DNA from: a virus
Strand: one strand, 5' to 3'
Virus record (IMG/VR): IMGVR_UViG_3300025141_001029
Location: 1-20,055 of that record
Length of the DNA: 20,055 bases
In this document: piece by piece, positions 1 to 6,886 of the stretch
How positions within the stretch are numbered: position 1 is the first letter of the stretch
Layout: each line of letters starts with the position of its first letter
Notes under the pieces: generated by a model
Told to the model about the DNA's origin: nothing
Databases searched by the model: none
Seen by the model: only the letters and a program-made list of their open reading frames with translations
Made by a program: the position numbers and the translations under genes

Positions 1-61
1 TACCAGCCCCCTCGGCTTGCATAACAGTGGGTAGCTTCCACTTACCTGAATAATTAGGCAT
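1..61 (-). CDS. Partial hypothetical virion protein (N-terminus only)
   Basis: An ATG at position 61 opens a frame that runs off the left edge after 20 codons (MPNYSGKWKLPTVMQAEGAG). An AGAGGT Shine-Dalgarno sequence lies about 5 nt upstream, and the gene continues the minus-strand series 32 bp after the RCC1-repeat gene. The SGKW...MQAEGAG opening resembles, from memory, N-termini of marine-phage structural or glycine-rich proteins (SGxW followed by MQA). Function cannot be assigned from 20 residues; a tail or fibre-associated role is inferred from position only. Confidence 0.6.
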   Translation of the reverse strand, partial: MPNYSGKWKLPTVMQAEGAG

Positions 62-93
62 CAGTTACCTCTGAATATAATTTCGTTTTCATA

Positions 94-1485
94 TTATTTA
101 ATAGCGCCAATACTCTTCCAGCCGCTACCTATTCTGTCCCAAGTAGTTAATGCGCCAACTTGTACTGGAGAAGAATAATCAGTGGTATTGCCTTGACCTA
201 ATTGGCCGTTAGCATTATCACCCCATGCCCAGAGAGTGCCGTTTTCTGACATAGCAAAAGATGCTTTCCAAGCAATACCTATCCTGCTCCAAGTAGTTAA
301 TGCCCCTACTTGAACCGGAGAACTGCGATTAGTGGTACTTCCATCACCTACTTGTCCTTCAGCGTTACCTCCCCATGCCCAGAGTGTTCCATCTGTTTTA
401 AGGGCAACAGTGTGTAGGTAATGAGTAGAAACCTCCAACCAATCAGTAAGAGCGCCAACTTGTACTGGAGAGTTTTTATCAGTGGTATTCCCTTGGCCTA
501 ATTGCCCAGCACCATTCTCACCCCACATCCAAAGAGTGCCGTCTGTTTTTATTGCACCAACAGTAAAGTAGCTTGCTTGTACTTTCGACCATGTAGTGAG
601 CGCCCCTACCTGCTTAGGCGAAGAATAGTTAGTGGTATTGCCTACACCCAACTGGCCTTTGTTATTTCTTCCCCAGCTCCATAAGGTTCCGTCAGTTTTA
701 ACAGCAATACAACCATAGTAGCCCGATGAAGCCTGTAACCAATTAGTAAGCGCACCGACTTGTACAGGAGAATTATAGTTAGTGGTATTACCTTGACCAT
801 TCCCACCATAGTTACCCATTCCCCAACACCACATAGTTCCACTACTTTGAACGGCAGCTACATTGTTATAAGAAGCTGATATAGATACCCATGTAGTAAG
901 TGCGCCTATTTGTTTTGGTGAAGAATAATTAGTGGTATTGCCTAAGCCATTTTGCCAATAACCGCCTGCACCCCATGACCACGCAGTCCCATCAGCTTTA
1001 ACAGCCAAAGTAATTTTTGCTCCTCCAAATGTTTGCAACCAATTAGTGAGAGCACCTACCTGTACCGGGGAGCTTCTATCGAGAGTGCTTCCCTCGCCCA
1101 ATTCACCTTCACTACCTTCGCCCCACATCCAGAGTTCACCACCATTAAAAATTGCAATGCTATTGCTTGCAGCGCTTCCTCCGCTTGGCCCGTAAGCGTT
1201 AGTAGCACTAACAGTAACAGTATAAGTTTGCCCTTTGGTTAGACCCGAAACCACAATAGGAGAAGATGCCGCAGTTCCCGTAAAGACCGCAGCAGTAACA
1301 GTGTCGGTAGCTATCGCCTCATAACTCGTTATTGCACCACCACCCACATCTGAGGGCGCAGTAAAAGTAGTGGAGATTCCATCGCTCCCCGATGCAGATG
1401 CTGCCCCAATAGTGGGCGCATCCGTTACTAATAACGGATTGTAACCGGGACGTATAAAGCCGCCGAGAGTGTCGCTTATAGGCAT
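94..1485 (-). CDS. FN3 plus seven-blade RCC1-repeat tail or receptor-binding protein
   Basis: This 463-aa protein has three parts. Residues 1-20 are a short N-terminal segment. Residues about 22-112 look like a fibronectin type III domain (ITSYEAIA, then GLTKGQTYTVTVSATNAYGP). Residues 114-463 form seven RCC1-type repeats. Each repeat carries a W-x-WG core with WG at 121, 171, 221, 271, 321, 371 and 421, then GxGxxT, SSPxQVGALTxW and an xVKTDGT strand. The spacing is exactly 50 residues with no insertion. RCC1 proteins form seven-bladed beta-propellers, so a complete propeller is predicted. Adhesion domains at the distal end of a late operon usually sit at the tail or fibre tip, so host or glycan binding is inferred. 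It could instead be a capsid decoration. No lysis, enzymatic or signal-peptide motif is visible. Confidence 0.85.
   Translation of the reverse strand: MPISDTLGGFIRPGYNPLLVTDAPTIGAASASGSDGISTTFTAPSDVGGGAITSYEAIATDTVTAAVFTGTAASSPIVVSGLTKGQTYTVTVSATNAYGPSGGSAASNSIAIFNGGELWMWGEGSEGELGEGSTLDRSSPVQVGALTNWLQTFGGAKITLAVKADGTAWSWGAGGYWQNGLGNTTNYSSPKQIGALTTWVSISASYNNVAAVQSSGTMWCWGMGNYGGNGQGNTTNYNSPVQVGALTNWLQASSGYYGCIAVKTDGTLWSWGRNNKGQLGVGNTTNYSSPKQVGALTTWSKVQASYFTVGAIKTDGTLWMWGENGAGQLGQGNTTDKNSPVQVGALTDWLEVSTHYLHTVALKTDGTLWAWGGNAEGQVGDGSTTNRSSPVQVGALTTWSRIGIAWKASFAMSENGTLWAWGDNANGQLGQGNTTDYSSPVQVGALTTWDRIGSGWKSIGAIK
97..1146 (-). repeat. Seven in-frame 150-bp repeats encoding RCC1 blades
   Basis: The DNA repeats with an exact 150-bp period across most of the RCC1 gene. 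The recurring plus-strand block is an AGT-rich linker followed by a 'gcgcc-act-tgtac-ggaga' element that encodes SSPVQVGALT on the minus strand. Copies differ mostly at the loop codons between GxG and the SSP motif and in the strand after ALTxW. Such a regular array could expand or contract by recombination, but all seven copies are present here. Confidence 0.8.
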
Positions 1486-1498
1486 AGCCTACTCCTTG

Positions 1499-1897
1499 CT
1501 AATCGTCAATTACTTCATAACTTACGGTGTAGCTAATCTTGCTAGCCGTTCCGCTCGTTACAGCAATCGACTGATCTTCCATTAAGTAGATCGCAGTAGT
1601 CTTATCTACAACAATCAACGAGGCATCCGCCGGGACTGAAACAGTGGAAACAATTGCATACGCTGTTCCATTTGCAGGTGCAGCACCTGCAACTTCATCA
1701 CCATTAGTGTAGAGGTCAACGGTCACGTTAACCGCACTGCTTCCGTCTACATTTGCAGCTACAATCTGGTTGATTTTGTAAACTTTACCGCTAGTTGACG
1801 TATTTGGCAGCAAAATTTTAGAAGTCGTTGCCGCCGGGATGAGATAAGCAGTCTCACCGTAAATACTTGCTACTGATACTATATTGGGATTTGCCAT
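1499..1897 (-). CDS. Small beta-rich virion protein
   Basis: This 132-aa protein is rich in Val, Thr, Ser and Ala and lacks Cys and Trp. It starts MANPNIVSVASIYGETAYL and contains GKVYKINQIVAANVDGSSAV followed by VTVDLYTNG. From memory, this pattern (short N-terminal strand, GKV(Y/F)K(I/V)N, NVDG) recurs in uncharacterised marine-phage structural proteins. No enzymatic motif is visible. It lies 13 bp before the RCC1-repeat gene and 11 bp after the fibre-like gene, so a structural or tail-associated role is inferred. A GGAG-like ribosome binding site precedes the start. Confidence 0.75.
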   Translation of the reverse strand: MANPNIVSVASIYGETAYLIPAATTSKILLPNTSTSGKVYKINQIVAANVDGSSAVNVTVDLYTNGDEVAGAAPANGTAYAIVSTVSVPADASLIVVDKTTAIYLMEDQSIAVTSGTASKISYTVSYEVIDD

Positions 1898-1908
1898 TTA
1901 TATTTCTC

Positions 1909-2700
1909 CTAAAAACCCATGACCATCGCAAGCGCGATAGAAAGTCCTGCTGATATACCGGCTGCGGCTGGTGTGCTTGACTGCCAAGTAGTACCGTTTG
2001 ATGTGAGTAAATTACCTGAACTGCCGGGAGCAACTTCTTGAACCGCTGATGTGCCATTGCCAAGCACAACGCTATTCAAGGTTATGGAAGTTGCGCCCGT
2101 TCCACCATTTGCTACAGGAAGAGTTCCGGTAATCTGTGAAGTAAGGTCAACGCTTCCCAGTGTGCCACCCAAAGTAATAGTGCCAGAAGTGGTAATTGTT
2201 CCACCTGTGAGTGTAATGCCATTAACCCCACCGCCGTCAGCGGTTGCAACAGAGGTTACTGTCCCTGTACCTGTCTCAGTAGGGTTTGCAAGAGTAACTG
2301 CTGCACCTGATCCCGCACCATCAGTGTAAATCCACGCTTTTACACCTGTGGCTATAGTAACTTCAGCGCCTGAACCTTGTTTAATAGTAATGGACTGACT
2401 GCCAGTAGTGGCATTCTCAATCATCCACATCTTGGAAACAGTATTTGGTGCAAGTGTCAGGGTACGAGTCGCAGTTAATGAACCAGCGGAGGTGAACTTC
2501 AGGTACATCGCCCGCATACCGTCTGCGACCCCGTCAGCCATAGTAAAGGTTTCATTAGAATCCGCCGCCACTTGTTCAGTGCCGTAACCAAGACCATCCG
2601 CGATCAATTCGAGATTAGTGTTTGTACTCGTACCCCAAGTACCTGATTCATCTCCGGTTGCGATTTCTTTTAATCGCAAATTGTTTACATACGTTGCCAT
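1909..2700 (-). CDS. Tail fibre-like structural protein
   Basis: This is a 263-aa protein. The N-terminal half begins MATYVNNLRLKEIATGDESG and continues with GTWG and a beta-rich region (LTATRTLTLAP, SQSITIKQGSG), typical of uncharacterised marine-phage virion proteins. The C-terminal half has Gly/Thr-rich repeats (GGTITTSGTITLGG) and then the common phage fibre signature LPVANGGTGATS, VVLGNGTSAVQ, SSGNLLTSNGTTW. That signature is frequent in tail fibre shafts and tips. The last 15 residues are hydrophobic (GISAGLSIALAMVMGF) and could be a chaperone-like or membrane-facing end. A fibre role is inferred from these repeats and from position between other tail genes. No endosialidase or peptidase motif is visible. 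Confidence 0.75.
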   Translation of the reverse strand: MATYVNNLRLKEIATGDESGTWGTSTNTNLELIADGLGYGTEQVAADSNETFTMADGVADGMRAMYLKFTSAGSLTATRTLTLAPNTVSKMWMIENATTGSQSITIKQGSGAEVTIATGVKAWIYTDGAGSGAAVTLANPTETGTGTVTSVATADGGGVNGITLTGGTITTSGTITLGGTLGSVDLTSQITGTLPVANGGTGATSITLNSVVLGNGTSAVQEVAPGSSGNLLTSNGTTWQSSTPAAAGISAGLSIALAMVMGF

Positions 2701-2712
2701 CTCATTACCTCA

Positions 2713-3426
2713 TTATGTCGGTATATCTGTCCATCCGGGGGTTTGTGCGTCAACAACAGGAATCCAGTTGGGAGTCTGGGAAGGAACTATCTCCTCCCAG
2801 ATAAGGACTCTGCCTACATAACCCGTGGCATATACCCCTGTCGGATACACATTGGTTTTGTTTAGAACGGTAGCAGTCCCGACAGCAGCAGTAGCTGCTA
2901 TTCCGGTGACAGAAACCTCTTGGAGTAAATCTACTGTGACTGCGCTACCAGTCGCGGTAGCGGAAAGGCCGGTAACAGAAACATTTCCCGTTCCTGTCAC
3001 GGTTACTGCGTTGGTTGAAGCTGTTAAGCCGGGGGAAGTTACATTAACTTCCACGCTGCCTATTGGGGCAGCGGTTCCTACATAACCTGTAGCTGATAGC
3101 CCTGTGACATTGGCTATTCCATTGTGATAAACGGTAACTGATCCAACATAGCCCGTTCCAACAACACTGCTGACAAATACATTTCCGGGTGCATCTACAT
3201 TGGCATCACCTACCACTCCAGTAGCAGATACCCCAGTGACGCTCACAAGAGCGCCAGCGGCTACCGTAGCGGTGCCAACCGAGCCTGTCGCAAAAGCAAT
3301 CGCTGATGGAGGCTGTCCCCACGGGCCAGTATTCCAAGTAGAGCGGCCCCAGCCGCTCAAGACGACCGTTACATCACTTAATCCCCACGGGCCTGCTCCC
3401 CATGTCGAACGGCCCCACCCTGCCAT
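2713..3426 (-). CDS. Repeat protein with GWGRSTW motifs, probable virion component
   Basis: This 237-aa protein has two visible repeat families. Two copies of GWGRSTW(G/N)xGPWG lie at residues 3-15 and 25-37. From about residue 62 to 207 there are six degenerate units of about 22-25 residues with the pattern V-TG-(V/L/I)-x-ATG-x-VG-x-(A/V)-x-V (for example VTGVSATGVVGDANV and VTGLSATGYVGTAAP). The composition (Val, Thr, Gly, Ala) suggests a beta-solenoid or stacked beta-strand fold. The C-terminus has PNWIPV and PGWTDI. The ATG codon overlaps the stop of the upstream gene by one base. Function is unknown; a tail or fibre structural part is inferred from context. Confidence 0.75.
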   Translation of the reverse strand: MAGWGRSTWGAGPWGLSDVTVVLSGWGRSTWNTGPWGQPPSAIAFATGSVGTATVAAGALVSVTGVSATGVVGDANVDAPGNVFVSSVVGTGYVGSVTVYHNGIANVTGLSATGYVGTAAPIGSVEVNVTSPGLTASTNAVTVTGTGNVSVTGLSATATGSAVTVDLLQEVSVTGIAATAAVGTATVLNKTNVYPTGVYATGYVGRVLIWEEIVPSQTPNWIPVVDAQTPGWTDIPT

Positions 3427-3860
3427 TAGGCTATCCTGATAATCGCATTACTCGCATCGTCAGTAGGGAAAACTATTTTGAAGTCTCCGGCGGTGGAGGT
3501 TTTATCGCTCAAAAAGTCCAGCACTACCACGGTCGGATTACCACTGGCTGTGTCGTTATAGAGCAGAGCGCCCCTCGCTGTGATGGTTGCCGTACTCCAA
3601 GTGAAGTCAGCAAAATCGGTATAGCCGGTAGTACCTGAAGAAGTAGGAGTAACATTAGTCAATGCCCCGCCTCCACCTGTGTAACCCGTTCCTGTAATCT
3701 CATTGGTAGCTGTATAGGCTGTAGTAGCCGCCGTAAAGGAAGCGCTGTTGTCATACAGCGCTATCTTGAACGTGTTACCACTAGAGTTCGTAAAATCATG
3801 TGTTGCAGTCATCAGCTCTTTCTTGAAGCTGGTACACATATAGTTGCCAGTAAAAGCCAT
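3426..3860 (-). CDS. Hypothetical virion protein
   Basis: This 144-aa protein begins MAFTGNYMCTSFKKELMTATHDF and is followed by FKIALYDNSASF, a Gly/Thr-rich loop (GTGYTGGGGALTNV), FADFTWSTATITARGALLYND and a final VFPTDDASNAIIRIA. This arrangement is, from memory, a recurring uncharacterised phage structural family with a jelly-roll-like beta pattern. I chose the ATG at 3860 over a TTG one codon upstream. The ATG overlaps the upstream stop (TGATG) and has a GGAGG ribosome binding site 6 to 7 nt before it. A role in the tail or as a surface protein is inferred from position. Confidence 0.75.
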   Translation of the reverse strand: MAFTGNYMCTSFKKELMTATHDFTNSSGNTFKIALYDNSASFTAATTAYTATNEITGTGYTGGGGALTNVTPTSSGTTGYTDFADFTWSTATITARGALLYNDTASGNPTVVVLDFLSDKTSTAGDFKIVFPTDDASNAIIRIA

Positions 3861-4150
3861 CAAAGCCTCCTTATCTGTTCGGCTAGAGCGGTTTCTCCAG
3901 CATCAAGTAAAAGATTATAAATAGTTGTTCGCTCGCTTTTTGCCGCCTGTTGCAGATACATCAAAACCACCTGCTCAATTGATGACTTAAACGCCTCGGC
4001 TTGCTGCCTGATAACAGGGTCTGCACTGCCTGCCACGGAAATAATCTTCGCAGCACAGCTTACTGCTAACTCCTCAGCAGTAAAGCCCCGCTTGTGAGTT
4101 GTCTCGACCATCACCGAACCGGCGCTGCCATTCATCTGTGATACAAACAT
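3860..4150 (-). CDS. Small helical hypothetical phage protein
   Basis: This 96-aa, probably all-alpha protein has visible segments VETTHKRGFTAEELAV, AAKIISVAGSADPVIRQQ, AEAFKSSIEQVVLMYLQQA and a C-terminal TTIYNLLLDAGETALAEQIRRL. From memory, GFT(A/P)EE, IR(D/Q)QA(R/E)AF and a LAE-IRRL ending recur in uncharacterised marine-phage proteins that sit beside tail adaptor genes. No catalytic motif is visible. It is coupled to both neighbours: its start overlaps the adaptor stop and its stop overlaps the next start. Confidence 0.7.
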   Translation of the reverse strand: MFVSQMNGSAGSVMVETTHKRGFTAEELAVSCAAKIISVAGSADPVIRQQAEAFKSSIEQVVLMYLQQAAKSERTTIYNLLLDAGETALAEQIRRL

Positions 4151-4791
4151 CAGACCCTGACACTCCTGACCATACCGGAACGGAAGTTATCCGTCGTATC
4201 GTAACCTTCACCAAGGGATTTAAGCCGCATCACGGCATCATCGTATTTAGCCTGATACCACTGGAGCAGGTCACCATCGCCCTTGAGGAAGGTATAACCT
4301 TCCACTAGACACCCATAAAGCAACGCATTCTCTGCGTTGGTTCCAAGCCAGCTCGTACCACCGCTAGCGACAGTGATTGATTCAGGCTCATACAGATAGT
4401 GCAGCTCTGTAGCAAAATTGGCGTTAGGGGTTGGCCCTATGATAAAAGTGTCCTCGTCAAAAATACTGTAATACTTTGGAACATTTTCCGTTGCCTCTAC
4501 GGGATAGGCTTCACGCATGAAGTTCACATCCTTGAATACCAGATATTCATAACCGGAGTTATCAATAGCAAGGGAATAGGAAGCCAGAAAGTCAGATGGC
4601 ATCGTCAGGTAAGGGTTACTCTGACTCAGCGTTCCCGTAACATTCTTACGGAAATCAGGGAGCTGTACAGTACGCAGTATCCGCTCTTCCGCCTGAGTAA
4701 TAATCAGGGGGAGGTTCGTGACAAACGTGGTCTCGCTGGTCTCAAGGTAATCCTGAATGGCGGTCTTTAATGTGGTAAAGGTAAAAGCCAT
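4150..4791 (-). CDS. Phage adaptor-like protein (head-tail or tail tube region)
   Basis: This 213-aa protein begins MAFTFTTLKTAIQDYLETSE, followed by LPLIITQAEERILRTVQLPDFR, LTMPSDFLASYSLAI, EYLVFKDVNFMREAYP, PKYYSIFDEDTFIIGPTPN and a C-terminal helical region (YEPESI, AENALLYGCLVEGYTFLKG, LQWYQAKYDDAVMRLKSLGEG). This order matches, from memory, a widespread phage adaptor family found between the portal or gp4-like gene and tail genes. The longer frame to 4833 lacks a good ribosome binding site. The ATG at 4791 overlaps the upstream stop as TGATG, so I use it. A role joining head and tail is inferred. Confidence 0.7.
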   Translation of the reverse strand: MAFTFTTLKTAIQDYLETSETTFVTNLPLIITQAEERILRTVQLPDFRKNVTGTLSQSNPYLTMPSDFLASYSLAIDNSGYEYLVFKDVNFMREAYPVEATENVPKYYSIFDEDTFIIGPTPNANFATELHYLYEPESITVASGGTSWLGTNAENALLYGCLVEGYTFLKGDGDLLQWYQAKYDDAVMRLKSLGEGYDTTDNFRSGMVRSVRV

Positions 4792-5135
4792 CAGGTTATT
4801 TCCACCGTTACTCTGCCCACATGGCCGGAACAATCCAGACCCACTGTACGACTACCCATAGCGGTTACACCCCCGCCCACCGGATCAAATGCCCCCAGTA
4901 TCCGGCTCTGGTGATAACCACCATCAGGTCTTGGGTCTCGTAACGCCTGCGGATCAGACATGTTAATCATGCCCAGCTTCCACTGGGGATTGTCCACATC
5001 CAGCACATCACGCCCTACCAGCATACCGTTTGGTCTGCCAGCCTCGATCTGCGGGACAAGGTCTCTTAGCTTGTAACGGAAACCAGTCCTGTCGCAAAAC
5101 CCGAACGCATGTTTACCACTCGCAAAACTGCTCAT
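4791..5135 (-). CDS. Hypothetical protein with degenerate CDRxGFRY motif
   Basis: This 114-aa protein begins MSSFASGKHAFGFCDRTGFRY, then KLRDLVPQIEAG, VGRDVLDVDNPQWKLG and a Gly-rich C-terminal part (GAFDPVGGGVTAMGSRTVGL). From memory, related phage proteins have a small zinc-ribbon-like form with CDRCGFRY plus a second Cys pair (VCxxCxD) followed by HPQ. Here the second Cys of the first pair is Thr and the second pair is gone (only C14 and a late Cys remain), so metal binding looks lost. The C-terminal extension is unlike the family as I recall it. Position between two head-completion genes suggests a virion assembly role. The function is unknown. Confidence 0.65.
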   Translation of the reverse strand: MSSFASGKHAFGFCDRTGFRYKLRDLVPQIEAGRPNGMLVGRDVLDVDNPQWKLGMINMSDPQALRDPRPDGGYHQSRILGAFDPVGGGVTAMGSRTVGLDCSGHVGRVTVEIT

Positions 5136-5827
5136 AAGTATTGATACCCGCCCGGAACCACATACAGAGAGGCTTTCTCTCTAGCCGCATCGGATGCAAG
5201 ATTCCATTGTTCTTCGTAATCCTGTTTAAGAAAATCAATTCTGGTCGCTGCTTCAGGTTTCTTAATGGCAATCTGGTAAGCCAGCCCCGCCGTAAGCGGA
5301 GGCAGGAACCGTGCCGGAACATCCACATTGAGAGTAGCAGGTGAACCACTATCTTCAATTCGTTCCATGTAGTAATAACCCAGAGTCCATGTCTGTGAGG
5401 AATCAGGGATAGGCCATACGTTAACCGTTATACCGCTGGGCGCTCTTTCAACCCAGTACTGAATCGGTCTGCCCTGAAGCAACTTGTTGGTCTGGTGGGA
5501 ATACTGGGCGATGGATATACGCTGCATGGTAAGGTCGGACTGCTTAGTGGTGCTTCCTGCGTTGGTTCGCATGAAGGCTTCCACTATGTCTAACTTCTCA
5601 GCAGTAAGGGCGTATGCTCCGGTTCCGGGTGTAAGCGCAACGCTGGTATCCTTTACCGTCCATAGACTTAACCCCCTGTTCTGCCATTCCAGCATCAACA
5701 GGTCAAGGCTGCGCCGAGCAGTACGGTAATCAAAACCAGTACGCATCTCGATATTACAGCGCTCGTAGGCTTCCTCCATGATCTGTCCCAGATCAAGGTT
5801 GAATGTATAAGTTCCGCTTGTCGCCAT
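5132..5827 (-). CDS. P22 gp4-like head completion / tail accessory factor
   Basis: This 231-aa protein has features of the packaged-DNA stabilisation / tail accessory gp4 family. The N-terminal helices carry MEEAYERCNIEMRTGFDYRT, followed by the typical LDLLMLEWQNRGLSLWTV (residues 41-58). A beta region follows (VALTPGTGAYAL, MQRISIAQYSHQTNKLLQGRP, VNVWPIPDSSQTWTLGYYYM). The C-terminal helices contain PPLTAGLAYQIAIKKPEAA and a long charged helix. In P22, gp4 binds the portal ring after DNA packaging, plugs the head and forms the platform for the short tail. Its presence is a main reason to call this phage a podovirus. The start ATG overlaps the stop of the 75-aa gene (TAATG). Confidence 0.75.
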   Translation of the reverse strand: MATSGTYTFNLDLGQIMEEAYERCNIEMRTGFDYRTARRSLDLLMLEWQNRGLSLWTVKDTSVALTPGTGAYALTAEKLDIVEAFMRTNAGSTTKQSDLTMQRISIAQYSHQTNKLLQGRPIQYWVERAPSGITVNVWPIPDSSQTWTLGYYYMERIEDSGSPATLNVDVPARFLPPLTAGLAYQIAIKKPEAATRIDFLKQDYEEQWNLASDAAREKASLYVVPGGYQYL

Positions 5828-6054
5828 TAAGTTATACGTCCCTTCGTATGTCCTCGTTGCGCTATACCGTCAATTTTCTTTGAAGTTACAGTTCCTACCA
5901 CCTTAGTGGCTGTCTTTTTTGTCGTAACTCCCTGTACATCTGCATCCTTTATTCGGCTGCTGGGAGGCAACGCACTCATCACACGAGGCGTAGCCTCCAC
6001 GGTCATTGATGGCGCATCTCCAGTATATTTTCGCCTGCTTGTCTTTTTAGCCAT
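5827..6054 (-). CDS. Small basic hypothetical protein
   Basis: This 75-aa protein is rich in Lys and Arg and begins MAKKTSRRKYTGDAPSMTVE. It ends IDGIAQRGHTKGRIT, which I recognise as a recurrent C-terminal signature of small phage proteins ((A/V)xRGxTKGR). The neighbouring 68-aa protein ends with a similar G-KT-RGRIV. It is the last of five small basic proteins in a row and is translationally coupled on both sides. Function is unknown. The charge suggests nucleic-acid contact, perhaps inside the capsid, but this is inference. Confidence 0.7.
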   Translation of the reverse strand: MAKKTSRRKYTGDAPSMTVEATPRVMSALPPSSRIKDADVQGVTTKKTATKVVGTVTSKKIDGIAQRGHTKGRIT

Positions 6055-6260
6055 TACACTATTCTTCCTCTGGTTTTTCCCTGTACAACTTTACCGTCAC
6101 CGATCCTGCCGCCGGAGAACATCTTGCGATTGATTCCAGCCTCACTCAGAGCAATAGCCATTGCCTGATTACGGTTGGTAACCTTATGACCAGAACTAGA
6201 TTTGAGCTTTCCATCTTTGTACTCACCCATCACTTTACGAACCTTTCTGTTCTTGTCCAT
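6054..6260 (-). CDS. Small basic protein resembling DUF6496
   Basis: This 68-aa protein begins MDKNRKVRKVMGEYKDGKLK, then SSSGHKVTNRNQAMAIALSEAGIN, and ends GDGKVVQGKTRGRIV. The sequence KVMxEYKxGKLxSxSGxKVxxRxQAxAIALSEAG matches, from memory, a domain seen in many small bacterial and phage proteins (DUF6496-like). Function of the domain is unknown. The C-terminus shares the G-(K/H)T-(R/K)GRI signature with the downstream 75-aa protein. The gene is coupled to both neighbours. Confidence 0.7.
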   Translation of the reverse strand: MDKNRKVRKVMGEYKDGKLKSSSGHKVTNRNQAMAIALSEAGINRKMFSGGRIGDGKVVQGKTRGRIV

Positions 6261-6448
6261 TATTTCTTGAATCCCTTCAAGGTCTTGGCAAGGTTAGCGC
6301 GTTTTCGAGTGGTGGGATTCTTTGACTTCGACAGCTTAGACAGCTCCTTAGCGCTTATCTTCTGGCCTTTTTTTACACCCGCCGCTTTTCGCAAGCTACC
6401 CGGCTTCTTGATCGCCTTCTGAATCCAGTTCTTTTTACCTCTTGCCAT
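6260..6448 (-). CDS. Small basic hypothetical phage protein (WIQKAIKKPGSLR)
   Basis: This 62-aa protein is about one-third Lys or Arg. It has the pattern WIQKAIKKPGSLRKAAGVKK, GQKISAKELSKLSKSKNPTTRKRANLAKTLK. From memory, W-I-(Q/K)-KAIKKPGAL(R/H)K followed by a KNP-T-(R/K)KRA-LAxTLK helix recurs as a stand-alone small protein in many tailed phages. Its function is unestablished; a DNA-binding or internal capsid role is possible from the charge. It overlaps the HNH-like gene by 14 bp. Confidence 0.7.
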   Translation of the reverse strand: MARGKKNWIQKAIKKPGSLRKAAGVKKGQKISAKELSKLSKSKNPTTRKRANLAKTLKGFKK

Positions 6449-6665
6449 TTCGCCTCCGGTTAGCCGTTCGTGAAGTTACTGCCAAGTTAGATCGTTTGTT
6501 GTTGTTTGGATTGCGGTCTTTGTGGTGGACGTCGCGCTTGTCACCTTTTGATACCACCCCCGAAGCCAACAGCTTATTACGCGCCGTATTCCTTCCAGCC
6601 CTGCGCTTCTTCTGCACGGGCTTGGCATGGTAATTCCTGTATTCGCTACGATAATTTCTAGCCAT
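6435..6665 (-). CDS. Small HNH-like protein
   Basis: This 76-aa protein has a basic N-terminal half and a compact HNH-like core at residues 45-61: DVHHKDRNPNNNKRSNL, with H47-H48, D50, N52 and N55. The second half of the classic HNH motif (a final His after NLxxLCxxCH) is not there; the chain continues AVTSRTANRRRNGKR. This shortened form, with Asn where the last His would be, is, from memory, frequent in phage genomes next to virion genes. It may be a nicking nuclease assisting terminase or only a DNA-binding fold. I start at the ATG at 6665 rather than the TTG at 6668. Confidence 0.7.
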   Translation of the reverse strand: MARNYRSEYRNYHAKPVQKKRRAGRNTARNKLLASGVVSKGDKRDVHHKDRNPNNNKRSNLAVTSRTANRRRNGKR

Positions 6666-6677
6666 CAAATTGCGCCT

Positions 6678-6878
6678 TTATTTCTTCTTTTTTGGCGCTG
6701 GCTTCTTCTTAGAAGCCGGAGTTCCACCCATCTTGGCTAACCTTGCCGTGGCTTCCTTCTTCTCCATCGGATCAAATACTGAGATGTCATACTCTCCGTC
6801 TGCATTCTTTGATCCTATCTGGTAGACAGGACGACCATCACTGAAATTTCCGTTCTGAAATATCTCTAACTTAGCCAT
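6678..6878 (-). CDS. Small protein with lysine-rich C-terminal tail
   Basis: This 66-aa protein begins MAKLEIFQNGNFSDGRPVYQ with a small acidic-neutral beta segment (IGSKNADGEYDISVF), then a helix (EKKEATARLAKMG), and ends in a strongly basic tail (SKKKPAPKKKK). The tail resembles histone-like or DNA-contacting tails. No family is recognised. An AGAGG ribosome binding site lies about 6 nt before the ATG. It is the first of five small basic proteins. Confidence 0.65.
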   Translation of the reverse strand: MAKLEIFQNGNFSDGRPVYQIGSKNADGEYDISVFDPMEKKEATARLAKMGGTPASKKKPAPKKKK

Positions 6879-6886
6879 AGAAACCT

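Noticed and set aside
94-1146. RCC1 repeats as a diversity-generating retroelement target or CRISPR-like array
   Set aside because: No reverse transcriptase or template repeat in the window; repeats are 150-bp coding units, not short repeats with spacers.
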